This document shows positions 1 through 7,294 of a stretch of 16,256 nt of DNA, piece by piece (positions within the stretch are counted from its first letter, which is position 1; the number at the start of each line of letters is the position of its first letter). The notes below the pieces were generated by a model. That model saw only the letters and a program-made list of their open reading frames with translations. It searched no databases and was not told the origin of the DNA. Both the position numbers and the translations under genes were made by a program. Origin of the DNA: an uncultured bacterium. Its GTDB lineage: Bacteria; Planctomycetota; UBA1135; GCA-002686595. The stretch lies in assembly GCA_913058555.1 (NCBI GenBank), contig CAJXRJ010000079.1:1-16256 (forward strand). The letters are read 5' to 3'.

Positions 1-480
1 GCGGGCTCTCGGTGCCACCACGATTCGCGGACCCGGGGAGCCCGGGGAGCTCCGGGTGCCCGGTAGCTCGCGGGCGCCGCGCAGGAGGTGCGCCAGGAAT
101 AGGGCTCCACTCACGAGGTAGAGGAGGATCAATCCGGCGCCCACCGGGAAGGCGATGGCGAGGAGCGGGGCGCCCTGGGAAAGGGCCTCCGTCGCCCCGA
201 GGGGCGCGGCTCCGCCCTGGTGGGTGGCGGCCGATGACGCGGCTGCCTTGGGCGACACTGCGGCCGAGCTGACCGGCGTGGTGGGCAGCAGGAGGAGGGA
301 CCGCTCCATGGGCACGACCAGCAAGGCCGCGCAAAGGGGCACGCTCATCAGGACACCCTCAGCCCAGCGGTGCCGCCGCGCCGGGGAGCCATGGGCACGC
401 CCCAGGGCGAGTGCGACGATCAATAGCAGGGTCAGCCCTAGGGCGAGCTGAGCGCCGTGTGCCGAGGCGAATTCGATCAT
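1..480 (-). CDS. BlaR1/M56-like membrane sensor, N-terminal part (cut by window edge)
   Basis: This frame starts at an ATG on the minus strand and stays open for 160 codons to the window edge, so the gene is incomplete. Hydrophobic segments lie at about residues 10-27, 42-58 and 104-134, separated by an Ala/Ser/Pro-rich stretch, and a basic segment starts near residue 134. The start codon overlaps the stop of the upstream BlaI-type repressor gene as ATGA, so the two are probably translationally coupled. In the BlaI/BlaR1 and MecI/MecR1 families the partner gene encodes a membrane metalloprotease (M56, HEXXH) that senses a signal and triggers repressor cleavage. The zinc motif would lie outside the window and cannot be checked. 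The assignment rests on topology, partner and overlap, not on a catalytic motif. Confidence 0.68.
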   Translation of the reverse strand, partial: MIEFASAHGAQLALGLTLLLIVALALGRAHGSPARRHRWAEGVLMSVPLCAALLVVPMERSLLLLPTTPVSSAAVSPKAAASSAATHQGGAAPLGATEALSQGAPLLAIAFPVGAGLILLYLVSGALFLAHLLRGARELPGTRSSPGSPGPRIVVAPRAR

Positions 481-863
481 CGGCCGCCTTCCTCCGCCTC
501 CAGGCGGTCCAGCAGCGCTCGGATCCGATCGCGCTCCTCCCGGGTGGGCGGACTGATCCCCACGGCCCCTTCCACGAGCTGGTCGATCGCCCCGTCGTAG
601 GCCCGGTCCAGGACCCGCCCCAAAAGGCCCCGGCGGGTGGCGTCCGGCTCGCTGGTGGCCCGGTAGACGAAAGAGCGTCCCTCCGATCGGAAGCTCACCA
701 GGCCCTTTTCGGTCATGGTGCGGAGGAAGGCCTGCACCGTGTTCTGGACGATCGGGAGATCGTCCCGGAGGGCCTCGTAGACCTGGCGGACGGTGGCCTC
801 CCCACGGTCCCAGAGGACCTGCAGGATGGTGAGTTCTCGGTCGGTGGGGACGGGGTCTGTCAT
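477..863 (-). CDS. BlaI/MecI/CopY-family transcriptional repressor
   Basis: This 128-residue protein has the size and pattern of BlaI/MecI/CopY repressors. A winged-helix DNA-binding domain covers about residues 5-75, with an opening like TDRELTILQVLWDRGEATVRQ, then a recognition-helix region (IVQNTVQAFLRTMTEKGLV) and a wing ending in FVYRA. The C-terminal helices (about residues 80-125) fit the family's dimerisation segment. These dimers bind short inverted repeats at their own promoters and are inactivated by proteolysis through a BlaR1-type partner, whose start overlaps this gene's stop (ATGA). Inverted repeats 14-39 bases upstream of the start codon are plausible operators. The divergent sulfatase shares this upstream region and may be co-regulated. 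The family call is firm; the ligand and regulon are unknown, and a beta-lactam role is not implied. Confidence 0.92.
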   Translation of the reverse strand: MTDPVPTDRELTILQVLWDRGEATVRQVYEALRDDLPIVQNTVQAFLRTMTEKGLVSFRSEGRSFVYRATSEPDATRRGLLGRVLDRAYDGAIDQLVEGAVGISPPTREERDRIRALLDRLEAEEGGR

Positions 864-876
864 GGTGGCGATTTAA

Positions 877-902
877 GCTTAGTCATCTAAGCGTAGCTAC
901 GC
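877..902. promoter_or_regulatory. Operator-like inverted repeats upstream of the BlaI-type gene
   Basis: Two adjoining dyads are visible. The first is GCTTAG-TCAT-CTAAGC (877-892), with perfect 6-base arms. The second is the perfect 12-base palindrome GCGTAGCTACGC (891-902), which shares two bases with the first. They lie between the divergent repressor and sulfatase genes, immediately upstream of the repressor start. BlaI-family proteins bind short dyads at their own promoters, so autoregulation and possible control of the sulfatase are reasonable inferences. The exact site does not match the Gram-positive TACAnnTGTA consensus. Confidence 0.5.
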
Positions 903-976
903 AAGTGGGTCGTTGCTGCTCGGGCGGGGGCACCTCGCGTGCGTGGTGGCTGTCCGCCTGCAAGTAGCATGCGGCC

Positions 977-2494
977 ATGCGTGCGCCCACCAGCAGCCTC
1001 CTCCTCGTCCTGTTCAGCGGCTGCGCGTCGACCGCCGTGGCCCCGCCCCGTCCCCCGAACGTCGTCCTCATCTACACCGACGACCAGGGCTATGGGGATT
1101 GTGGCGCGCTGAATCCCGAGTGCGGGTTCCCCACGCCGAACATCGATCGGCTGGCGCGCGGGGGCATGACTTTCACCGACGGGCACAGCGCGAGCGGAGT
1201 CTGCACGCCGTCGCGGTACGCCCTGCTCACGGGAAGGTACTCATGGCGCACCAAGCTCAAGCGCGGCGTGATGGGCGCGGATGCGGACTGCCTCATCGAG
1301 GACGGGCGCTGGACGATCGCCTCGCTCCTGCGCGGGCGCGGCTACCGCACGGCGATGTTTGGCAAGTGGCACCTTGGGATGCAAATCCCCGGCACCAAGG
1401 GGCAACGGGACTGGTCAGAGCCCGTCCTGGACGGGCCCATTCAGAAGGGTTTCGACGAGTTCTACGGCATCCCCGCGTCCATGAACTACGGTGTCCTCAC
1501 CTGGATCGAGGACGATCGCATCCTCGCCCCGGCCGACCGGTGGACGCGCAAGAAGTTCCCGCAGAGCGAGATCAAGACCCGGCCGCTCGACTACCGCATG
1601 GCCCCTCCCTACGAATCGGAGAGCCGCGGGGACGGCGACATCGAGGTGGCCTCCAGCTTCGTGGACGACGCGGTGCTCCGGATCACGACCGAGAAGACCG
1701 TCGAGTTCCTTCGGAGCCGCGACGGCGCGCCGTTTTTCGCCTATGTGGCTCTCACCTCCCCGCACCTGCCGCACTGCACGGCGGAGGAGTTCCGCGGCAA
1801 GAGCGGCATGGGCAACTACGGCGACTTCATGCTGGAGACCGACCACCGGATTGGGCAGATCCTGGACGCGCTCGAGGAGACCGGCGCCGATCGCAATACG
1901 ATCGTGGTGCTGACCTCCGACAACGGGCCCGAGAACAACTACAAGGACTGGATACGCCTCTACGGGCACCACGCGAACGGTGGTCTGCGGGGCGGCAAAC
2001 GGGATCTCTACGAGGGTGGGCACCGTGTGCCGTTCTTCGTTCGCTGGCCGGGTGTCGTCGATCCAGGGAGCCAGAGCGACGCGCTCGTGGGCCAGGTGGA
2101 CCTCCTGGCAACCCTCGCCGAGATCGCGGGTGTCTCGCTGCCCGAAGCCCAAGCGGAGGACAGCCTGAGCTTCGCACCGCTCTTGGCCGGCGGCGCAGGC
2201 GGGCGCGGGTCCCTTGTGCACCACTCCGGCGATGGGCGCTTCGGTTTCCGGCGAGGGCCGTGGAAGCTGGTGTTTCCGCCCACGCGCCGCAGCGAGCGGC
2301 CGGAGCTGTTCCATCTGGGGGACGATTCCCGCGAGGAGAACGACGTGGCAGAGAGCTTCCCGGACATCGTCCACTCGCTCACGGAGGAGCTCACGGAAGT
2401 GGTGCGGCGCGGACGTAGCGGGCCCGGCGCGTCACTGGATAACGACGGGGATGACTGGTGGCCGCAGCTGAGCTGGTTGAACAAGCCCCGGTAG
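977..2494 (+). CDS. Secreted lipoprotein sulfatase (formylglycine-dependent, S1 type)
   Basis: This 505-residue protein is a complete type I sulfatase, which hydrolyses sulfate esters, probably on an external polysaccharide or small aryl/sugar sulfate. The N-terminus has a short hydrophobic signal with a lipobox (LFSGC, Cys16), so it is probably anchored as a lipoprotein. Metal-binding DDQGYGD starts at residue 35. The sulfatase signature CTPSRYALLTGR starts at Cys76, the residue converted to formylglycine. GKWHLG (Lys130, His132), His263 in SPHLPH, and Asp315-Asn316 in SDNGPENN complete the expected active site. The GGKRDLYEGGHRVPFFVRWPG region is also typical. Length is normal for the family and nothing essential looks missing. 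No maturase is encoded in the window. The substrate cannot be read from the sequence. It ends 11 bases from the convergent cbpM-like gene. Confidence 0.95.
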   Translation: MRAPTSSLLLVLFSGCASTAVAPPRPPNVVLIYTDDQGYGDCGALNPECGFPTPNIDRLARGGMTFTDGHSASGVCTPSRYALLTGRYSWRTKLKRGVMGADADCLIEDGRWTIASLLRGRGYRTAMFGKWHLGMQIPGTKGQRDWSEPVLDGPIQKGFDEFYGIPASMNYGVLTWIEDDRILAPADRWTRKKFPQSEIKTRPLDYRMAPPYESESRGDGDIEVASSFVDDAVLRITTEKTVEFLRSRDGAPFFAYVALTSPHLPHCTAEEFRGKSGMGNYGDFMLETDHRIGQILDALEETGADRNTIVVLTSDNGPENNYKDWIRLYGHHANGGLRGGKRDLYEGGHRVPFFVRWPGVVDPGSQSDALVGQVDLLATLAEIAGVSLPEAQAEDSLSFAPLLAGGAGGRGSLVHHSGDGRFGFRRGPWKLVFPPTRRSERPELFHLGDDSREENDVAESFPDIVHSLTEELTEVVRRGRSGPGASLDNDGDDWWPQLSWLNKPR

Positions 2495-2505
2495 CCACCG
2501 CTCCG

Positions 2506-2763
2506 TCACGCCTCGGGCGGACCGAGGACCCATTCGAGGGTCTCGAGATCGACGCCTAGCTCCACGTGCAGCCGAACGACGGTGGCGACGCGGTCGAGTT
2601 GAACGGCACGGAGCATGATCACGGCCTCGCGCTGCACGCCTTCGCCGAGCAGGCCGTGTTCGTAGGCCTGCTCCAGGACGAGGACTTCCACGTGGAAGGT
2701 CTCGGCCACCGTTCGCAGCGACAAGAACAGCTCGCCGCCGATGGATTGACGGTCTTCGCTCAT
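2506..2763 (-). CDS. cbpM: CbpM-like chaperone modulator
   Basis: This small 85-residue protein follows the DnaJ/CbpA-like gene with an ATGA overlap. It resembles the CbpM family, MerR-like helical proteins that bind the J domain of CbpA and restrain its co-chaperone activity. Supporting features are a helical LVLEQAYEHGLL segment in the middle and the C-terminal RLHVELGVDLETLEWVL stretch, which matches the family's pattern of an aliphatic helix with LGV/L-x-x-L. It is slightly shorter than E. coli CbpM (about 101 residues). The assignment depends equally on sequence pattern and on position after a J-protein gene. It could otherwise be an unclassified MerR-fold protein, but it lacks a clear DNA-binding basic helix. 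Confidence 0.8.
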   Translation of the reverse strand: MSEDRQSIGGELFLSLRTVAETFHVEVLVLEQAYEHGLLGEGVQREAVIMLRAVQLDRVATVVRLHVELGVDLETLEWVLGPPEA

Positions 2764-3812
2764 GATGTTTCCCCCGTGCGTGCTCCGCCTCGGACCGTGG
2801 GTTCACCCGCCGCGCCGGCTTCCTGGATCAGCTCGCGCTGCCGCTCCGTGAGGTCCTTCGGCAGGTCGATCCCGAGGACGACCTCGAGGTCGCCGGGGCC
2901 GCCGGTGGCCTGCGCAAGCCCTTGGCCGCGCAGCCGGAGCCTCTTGCCCGACCGCGTTGTGGCGGGGACGTTGAGGGAAACGACGCCCTGCCCGGTGCGC
3001 ACGTCGATCCGCGCGCCGGCGATGGCTTCCCAGGGCGCAATCGGGACATTCGCCTCAAGCGTCGATCCCCGAAGTGTGTACGTCGAGTCATCGACAAGCC
3101 GGATGATCAGATGAAGGTCGCCTGGCTCGCCCTCTGCGCCGCCGGGCCCCGGGTCGCCGAGTCCCTTCAGCCTGAGCTTCAATCCGTCGCGGACTTTCTC
3201 GGGGATCTTGAGCTCGACGGTTTGCTCCTTGGCCGTCTGCCCGACGCCGCCGCAGCTTGGGCAGACGTGGCCGCGGGCGAAGCCCGTCCCCCCGCATGTT
3301 GGACAGCTGGCACGCGCTGGAAGGGTGAAGTTGCGCTTGCCGCCCTGGAGCGCATCGGTGATCCCGAGCCGCAGCTCGGCTTGCGCGTCGGCGCCGCGGT
3401 GCTGATAGCGCGCGTGCTGCTGGGGGCGGCCGCCGAATTCCTGGCGCATGTCGTCCCCGAACATCTGCTGGAAGAAGGACGAGAATCCGCCGCCTCCGCC
3501 GAACGCTTGCTCGAACTCCTCGGCGCTCATGGGGCGCCCGCCGCCGGGCGAGCCGCCTGGGCCCGGCTGGAATTCCTGGCCGTGCTCCCAGTCTTTGCCG
3601 AAGCGGTCGTACTTCGCGCGCTTCTCCGGATCGGAGAGGACTTCGTACGCCTCGCTGATGCTGTGGAACTTCTTCTCGGCAGCTTCGCGGTCCTCTTCCT
3701 TGTGCTGGTCGGGGTGCCACTTGAGCGAGAGGCGCCGGTACGCCTTCTTCACGGCCTCAGGCGCCGCGTCGCGTGCCACGCCGAGCACTTCGTAGTAGTC
3801 CTGAAATTCCAT
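2760..3812 (-). CDS. DnaJ/CbpA-type J-domain co-chaperone with a two-motif zinc region
   Basis: This 350-residue protein stimulates DnaK-type Hsp70 ATPase and delivers substrates. The J domain covers residues 5-72 with HPD at 33-35. A Gly/Phe-rich linker follows (about 82-128, with GGGGFSSFFQQMFGDD). Two CxxCGGxG motifs occur, at Cys170/173 and Cys184/187. The two C-terminal beta-sandwich domains run from about 195 to 330. Canonical DnaJ carries four CxxCxGxG motifs and CbpA carries none, so this is an intermediate type able to form only one zinc site. The start at 3812 (MEFQDYYEVLG) was chosen because the J domain begins there; an upstream in-frame start would add 30 residues without similarity. 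The CbpM-like gene overlaps its stop, which supports a CbpA-like role. Confidence 0.92.
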   Translation of the reverse strand: MEFQDYYEVLGVARDAAPEAVKKAYRRLSLKWHPDQHKEEDREAAEKKFHSISEAYEVLSDPEKRAKYDRFGKDWEHGQEFQPGPGGSPGGGRPMSAEEFEQAFGGGGGFSSFFQQMFGDDMRQEFGGRPQQHARYQHRGADAQAELRLGITDALQGGKRNFTLPARASCPTCGGTGFARGHVCPSCGGVGQTAKEQTVELKIPEKVRDGLKLRLKGLGDPGPGGAEGEPGDLHLIIRLVDDSTYTLRGSTLEANVPIAPWEAIAGARIDVRTGQGVVSLNVPATTRSGKRLRLRGQGLAQATGGPGDLEVVLGIDLPKDLTERQRELIQEAGAAGEPTVRGGARTGETS

Positions 3813-3911
3813 TTGCTTCAAGGCCGTTGCCGGGCCCGCGTCAACGGTAGTGGCTCGGGGGCCGGGTACCAAGGGCGAGCAGGCGAAGCTCTTCTGTGGC
3901 ACCCATGGGAG

Positions 3912-4583
3912 TCACAGGGCGGCGATGTGCTTGGGACGGGGCGCGTGTTGCGCCGCCTGGCGCGCGAGCCGCCGCCCGAGCCCCCGCGCTTTTCTCCGTT
4001 GCCGCTCGGTGAGTGCTTTGTTGCCGCCGGCGAGGCCGATGACGAGCGTGCCCGTTGGTTTGGCATGCAGGAGTTTCGCCATCTGCTTCAGGGTTCGGAG
4101 GGGCCGCATCAGGGTCCGTGTCAATACCGATGGGGCCGCCGATGCCGTGACGAGGACCGCCGGTTTGTTCGTCCCAGATTCCCTTGGAACTGGGGCCTTC
4201 GCCCCCTCCGGCCAATGGGCGAAACCCACCATGCGCTCAAGCAGCCTGCGCGTGAGGGCATTGACGTCACCGAAGTTGACGGGGGCCCCGAGGACGATGG
4301 CGTCCGCACCATCGAGCGAGCGCAGGATCTGATCCTGGTCGTCATGGATCAGGCAGGTGCCCCTATCCACGCCAGGCTGCAGCGTGCAGGCGCGGCAGTT
4401 CGTGCAGAACTCCACGTTCATGTCCTTCAGCCGGATGACATCCGTCTGTGCGCCCCCGTCACGCGCGCCGGCGAGGACGCCTGCGATCGCCTCATCGACA
4501 GCCCCGCCGTCGCGGTAGCTGCCCATGAGCGCGACCACGCGCGGCGGAGGCGCCTTCGCTGCGCTTCGATCAGGATCTTGCAT
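3912..4583 (-). CDS. Flavodoxin-fold flavoprotein / NADPH-dependent FMN reductase family with a Cys cluster
   Basis: The 223-residue product has a flavodoxin-like fold of the FMN-reductase/iron-sulfur-flavoprotein group. The first beta strand and phosphate-binding loop are at about 15-28 (VVALMGSYRDGG). The segment IVLGAPVNFGDVNALTRRLLER (about 96-117) matches the family's second FMN-contact loop and dimer helix. Cysteines 60, 63, 66 and 77 form CX2CX2CX10C, reminiscent of the compact cluster motif of iron-sulfur flavoproteins, so a bound Fe-S cluster or a redox-active thiol set is possible. The role is probably electron transfer to an unknown acceptor. The ATG at 4583 was chosen; an in-frame GTG at 4649 would add 22 residues without family features. 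It lies 99 bases upstream of the dnaJ-like gene on the same strand. Confidence 0.8.
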   Translation of the reverse strand: MQDPDRSAAKAPPPRVVALMGSYRDGGAVDEAIAGVLAGARDGGAQTDVIRLKDMNVEFCTNCRACTLQPGVDRGTCLIHDDQDQILRSLDGADAIVLGAPVNFGDVNALTRRLLERMVGFAHWPEGAKAPVPRESGTNKPAVLVTASAAPSVLTRTLMRPLRTLKQMAKLLHAKPTGTLVIGLAGGNKALTERQRRKARGLGRRLARQAAQHAPRPKHIAAL

Positions 4584-4685
4584 GCCCGCAAGAGTCGTCT
4601 TTTCGGGCGAGGCCCGCAGGTCGCCAGAATGCGTAGCCAGCGGCTCCACGCTGCTTAGGGCGGATTGGGCGAGCCTGAATGGGGG

Positions 4686-5567
4686 TTAGAGCTTCGCGAA
4701 GAGCGCCAGCATCCTTTGCCAGGCCTTGTCCGCGGCATCCGCGTCCCAGGCTGGGGAGTCAGGTACACACCAGCCGTGGTCGGCTGGGTAGATCTCGATC
4801 TCGGCGGAACGGCCCGCGGCGTCTGCGGCTTGGCGCAGCTTCCCTTTGGCCTCCGGATCACGCTCATCGTCGTTGCGACCGATCGCAAAAAGGAACGACG
4901 CCTGGGTCTTGCTGATGAGTTGGTGGGGGCTGTCGGACGCGTCGGTGGCCAGGCCGCCACCGTGGAAGGACGCCGCCGCGCCGACGCGGTCAGGGGCCGC
5001 AGCGGCGGTTCGCACGGTAAAGGAGCCGCCCATGCAGTATCCGTTGCTCCCGATGCCGCGGGCCCCATCGACGGCCGCCTCACCGTCGAGGAAGGCCACG
5101 AAGGCCTTGGCGTCCCGCGTGACGGCCGCGGGCGTGAGCTGCCGGCGCAGGGGCGAGATCTTGGCTTTGCCTTCCGGCGTCCGCCACTCCGCGAAGCTCT
5201 CGAGGAGGGGCGCAGCCGAACCGCGGTAGTACTGGTTGACCACCAGGACCGCGTAGCCCTCAGCCGCGAGCTGCCGGGCCATGACCCTCTTGGATTCACG
5301 CAGGCCCGCAACGTCAGGCCACATGATCACGCCGGGATACGAACCCTTCGCGGGGTGCACGAAGAAGGCATCGGCCGTGCCATCCTCTGTGGTGATGGAT
5401 ACTGTCCGCTCGGTCAGTTCAGCGCTGGCGAGTCCTTGATCCCCGGCCGGCGAGCTCGCGCAGCCCGCCAGGGCGGCGCTGGCGCTGAGCGCAGCGAATT
5501 CGCGCCGTGTCAGGCCGCGGCGGGCGAGGTTTGCCTCATCGGCTTCGGAAGTGAATTCGTCACACAT
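4686..5567 (-). CDS. Dienelactone hydrolase family protein, Tat-exported putative lipoprotein
   Basis: This 293-residue alpha/beta hydrolase is of the dienelactone hydrolase type. A twin-arginine signal (LTRREFAAL, Arg21-Arg22) is followed by a hydrophobic stretch and a lipobox (LAGC, Cys36), so a folded export route and lipid anchor are predicted. The catalytic triad can be read as Cys178 in GYCMGG, Asp233 or Asp234 in GRNDDE, and His264 in DHGW, matching the family's Cys-Asp-His arrangement. The N-terminal opening MCDEFTSEADEANLARRG resembles that of other Tat-borne members I recall. A GGAG about 8 bases before the ATG is one of the few convincing ribosome-binding sites in the window. The true ester or lactone substrate is unknown. 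It is the first gene of the four-gene co-directional run leading to cbpM. Confidence 0.9.
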   Translation of the reverse strand: MCDEFTSEADEANLARRGLTRREFAALSASAALAGCASSPAGDQGLASAELTERTVSITTEDGTADAFFVHPAKGSYPGVIMWPDVAGLRESKRVMARQLAAEGYAVLVVNQYYRGSAAPLLESFAEWRTPEGKAKISPLRRQLTPAAVTRDAKAFVAFLDGEAAVDGARGIGSNGYCMGGSFTVRTAAAAPDRVGAAASFHGGGLATDASDSPHQLISKTQASFLFAIGRNDDERDPEAKGKLRQAADAAGRSAEIEIYPADHGWCVPDSPAWDADAADKAWQRMLALFAKL

Positions 5568-5665
5568 GCAGGCGTCTCCAATTTCGTGGTTGGTTTCAGG
5601 GGGCCGTACGGTACCAGGTCATTCGGCCCGAGCCACGGGTCCCGGAAGCGGCTGACGAACTCGCA

Positions 5666-5695
5666 TGGGCCCAGGAGCTTTCGCGGTAGGGCCCA
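5666..5695 (-). terminator. Possible hairpin after the GATase-like secreted gene
   Basis: A perfect 7-base inverted repeat (TGGGCCC and GGGCCCA, loop of 16) lies 30 bases past the stop of the upstream minus-strand gene and about 100 bases before the hydrolase start. There is no T-run, and each arm contains the self-complementary GGGCCC, so it may be chance. It is a weak termination candidate. Confidence 0.22.
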
Positions 5696-5724
5696 ACCGG
5701 ACTTCAGAGCCGGCCACAGGTCGC

Positions 5725-6879
5725 TCAGTGGAACGTCACAAACGAGCCGTCGGTCAGGTTCGATCGGAGACCGACGTTCGATCGATGCCACGCCTGGAAG
5801 TTCCACGTGTCGCCCGCCACCACCGACGCGGTCGCACTGCCCTGCGGGATCGAGGTGAGGTCGATGGGCAAGGAGAATCGCCCGTCGACACCGGAGGACA
5901 CGATCTGTCCTGGCTGGATGAAGCGCCCAACCGTTCCGCCAAGGCAGACGTTGCCATTGCTTGCTCCGCCTGAACCAGGAATGAAACCCTGGGTCCGAGA
6001 CACGACGAAGATGCCGAACTGGTTGGCGGGCAGGTTCTCCGCGACCAGCGTGATGTTGTTGACGAGTGCGACGGGGCTGCCGAGCACGAGCATCGTCCCC
6101 GGTACGCCCGTCGTGTTCGGTGCTGCTGAACAGTAGTTCGTCCCGATTGACACGCCGCCGCTCGACGCCGCGAAGGCGAGCGCGTTCGCGATGAGCACGT
6201 CACCGTCTTGGCCGAAGGTCCAGCCCGGGCCGGAGGTGCAGCGGTCCGAAGGCGGAAAAAGTCCCAGATCAACGCGTGCGGGGTTGTCGCCGACCGCCGC
6301 GAGGATTGCGCCGTCGCTCCAGCGCGCAATCACGGAGCCCTGGAGTATGGATGTCGACGGCAGGGGCCGAAAAGCGCTCGCGCCGGACAGCGTCGTGACG
6401 CCGTTCATGACGGGGTGACCGGGGACGACAACCTGCCCGAGCGAGGCAAAGCTGGTCTCTATTCCCAAGTTCGCTTCGATGACCTCGTAACCGCCCGTTT
6501 CCCAGCGTCCCCTCAGCCTTCGGGCGGGGGACAGGACGATGTGGGAGAACGATGCGACGACAACGGCGCCACCGCTATCGACGTAGTCTGCCAACACGTC
6601 ACCGAGCGCAACCGAGTCGTGGTAGTCGTAGTTTGAGTACGTAAGGACGGCGTCGAAGTTCTGGAGCTCTGTGAGCGTCGGAGTCGCTGCAAGGGCATCG
6701 AATGCGGTGACCGAGCTGAAGCGAAGGGACGCCGTCAGGAAATCCGTCACGTCGGAGACCCAGCAGTCCGCTGTAGTCAAGTCACCGGCTGAGACGATCC
6801 CGATATGGAACTGCTGCGCGGCGGAGGGGGGCGTAGCCAGAATGCTGGTGGTAACGAAGAGAAAGGCGCGTGCGAGCAT
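5725..6879 (-). CDS. Secreted protein: GATase/ThuA-like N-terminal region plus planctomycete C-terminal module
   Basis: I recognise no specific function. The 384-residue product begins with a signal peptide (MLARAFLFVTTSILATPPSAA, cleavage near residue 21). Residues about 22-240 look like a class-I glutamine-amidotransferase/ThuA-like fold: FDAVLTYSNYDYHD, then DVLADYVDSGGAVVVASFSH, then GHPVMNGV, a layout used in proteins that test whether a date or field is set. No clear catalytic Cys-His pair is visible. Residues 248-384 form the module shared with the DNRLRE protein at 14188-15264, with conserved NYC, LPANQFGIF, VCLGG..GRF and WNFQAW elements. The start is taken as the ATG at 6879; a GTG three codons upstream is equally possible. 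It is probably cell-surface or periplasmic. Confidence 0.75.
   Translation of the reverse strand: MLARAFLFVTTSILATPPSAAQQFHIGIVSAGDLTTADCWVSDVTDFLTASLRFSSVTAFDALAATPTLTELQNFDAVLTYSNYDYHDSVALGDVLADYVDSGGAVVVASFSHIVLSPARRLRGRWETGGYEVIEANLGIETSFASLGQVVVPGHPVMNGVTTLSGASAFRPLPSTSILQGSVIARWSDGAILAAVGDNPARVDLGLFPPSDRCTSGPGWTFGQDGDVLIANALAFAASSGGVSIGTNYCSAAPNTTGVPGTMLVLGSPVALVNNITLVAENLPANQFGIFVVSRTQGFIPGSGGASNGNVCLGGTVGRFIQPGQIVSSGVDGRFSLPIDLTSIPQGSATASVVAGDTWNFQAWHRSNVGLRSNLTDGSFVTFH
5728..6138 (-). repeat. Shared C-terminal exoprotein module, copy 1
   Basis: This 137-residue terminal module aligns over its full length with copy 2 at 14191-14583. Fixed points are YC followed by S-x-x-PN, LP-x-NQFGIFV, the CLGG-x-x-GRF block, a PxDLTxxPQG block, GxTWNFQAW, and a final S-N-x-TDG strand. 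The two conserved cysteines could pair. Its function is not known to me; a beta-sandwich surface-anchoring or sorting module is a guess. Confidence 0.75.
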
Positions 6880-7294
6880 CAGGGTCACTGGGAAGAGGGG
6901 CCGAGGCGAGCTGGAAGCCCATTCCTTATACCACGATCAACGGGTCCTGCCTGCTCGGCCCGCTGTGCGACGATCCGTGGGTGGAGCTCGCGTGGTGCTC
7001 AGCGGTAGTGGTGATCATCGTGGGGCGGCGTTCACATCGAGGTGCTTGGGCCGCGCGCCATTGCCACCCCGGCGGGACGGTGGTTTGCCCGGGGTTCAGG
7101 CGACTCGATCGCGGCCCCGCCTTTGGGGATCGCCGTTTCGACGCTCTGGTGCACGCGGACGTCCCGACCGTCGTGCGGAACGGTCACCTTGCTCGGCTGA
7201 GGCTACATCCGGCGTCGCCGTATTGGCTCGACTCGCCGCGGCCATGAACACCAGTCATCTGACGGCGACCGGCCCCGGCGCGATGGCTGCGTGA
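6880..7294. other. Intergenic stretch without a recognised gene
   Basis: About 415 bases separate the GATase-like gene from the end of the large pilin-like gene. Short open frames exist on both strands, but none has a recognisable domain or a convincing ribosome-binding site. A TATAAG hexamer on the minus strand (about 6936-6941) could be a -10 box for the downstream secreted gene, but no good -35 is paired with it. I see no tRNA, repeat array or clear terminator. Confidence 0.5.

Noticed and set aside
913..2418. Long plus-strand open frame of 501 codons overlapping the sulfatase
   Set aside because: It is Arg/Pro-rich with no domain pattern and runs in another frame of a gene that has full sulfatase motifs; it is a GC-bias shadow.
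3894..3917. CTGTG...CACAG dyad with CCCATGGG between the flavoprotein and dnaJ, considered as a heat-shock operator
   Set aside because: It does not match the CIRCE element (TTAGCACTC-N9-GAGTGCTAA), the arms are only five bases, and it overlaps the flavoprotein stop.
2922..4658. Plus-strand open frame of 578 codons antisense to dnaJ and the flavoprotein
   Set aside because: The minus-strand genes have clear J-domain, zinc and flavodoxin motifs; the antisense frame has none.
4665..5858. Plus-strand open frame of 397 codons antisense to the dienelactone hydrolase
   Set aside because: The minus-strand product has a complete Tat signal and catalytic triad; the antisense frame shows no domain.
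6985..7050. tRNA-like strings (GCTCAGCGGTAG and GCGTTCACATCGAG) in the intergenic stretch
   Set aside because: No acceptor stem or anticodon arm can be folded around them, and the T-loop consensus GTTCGA is not met.
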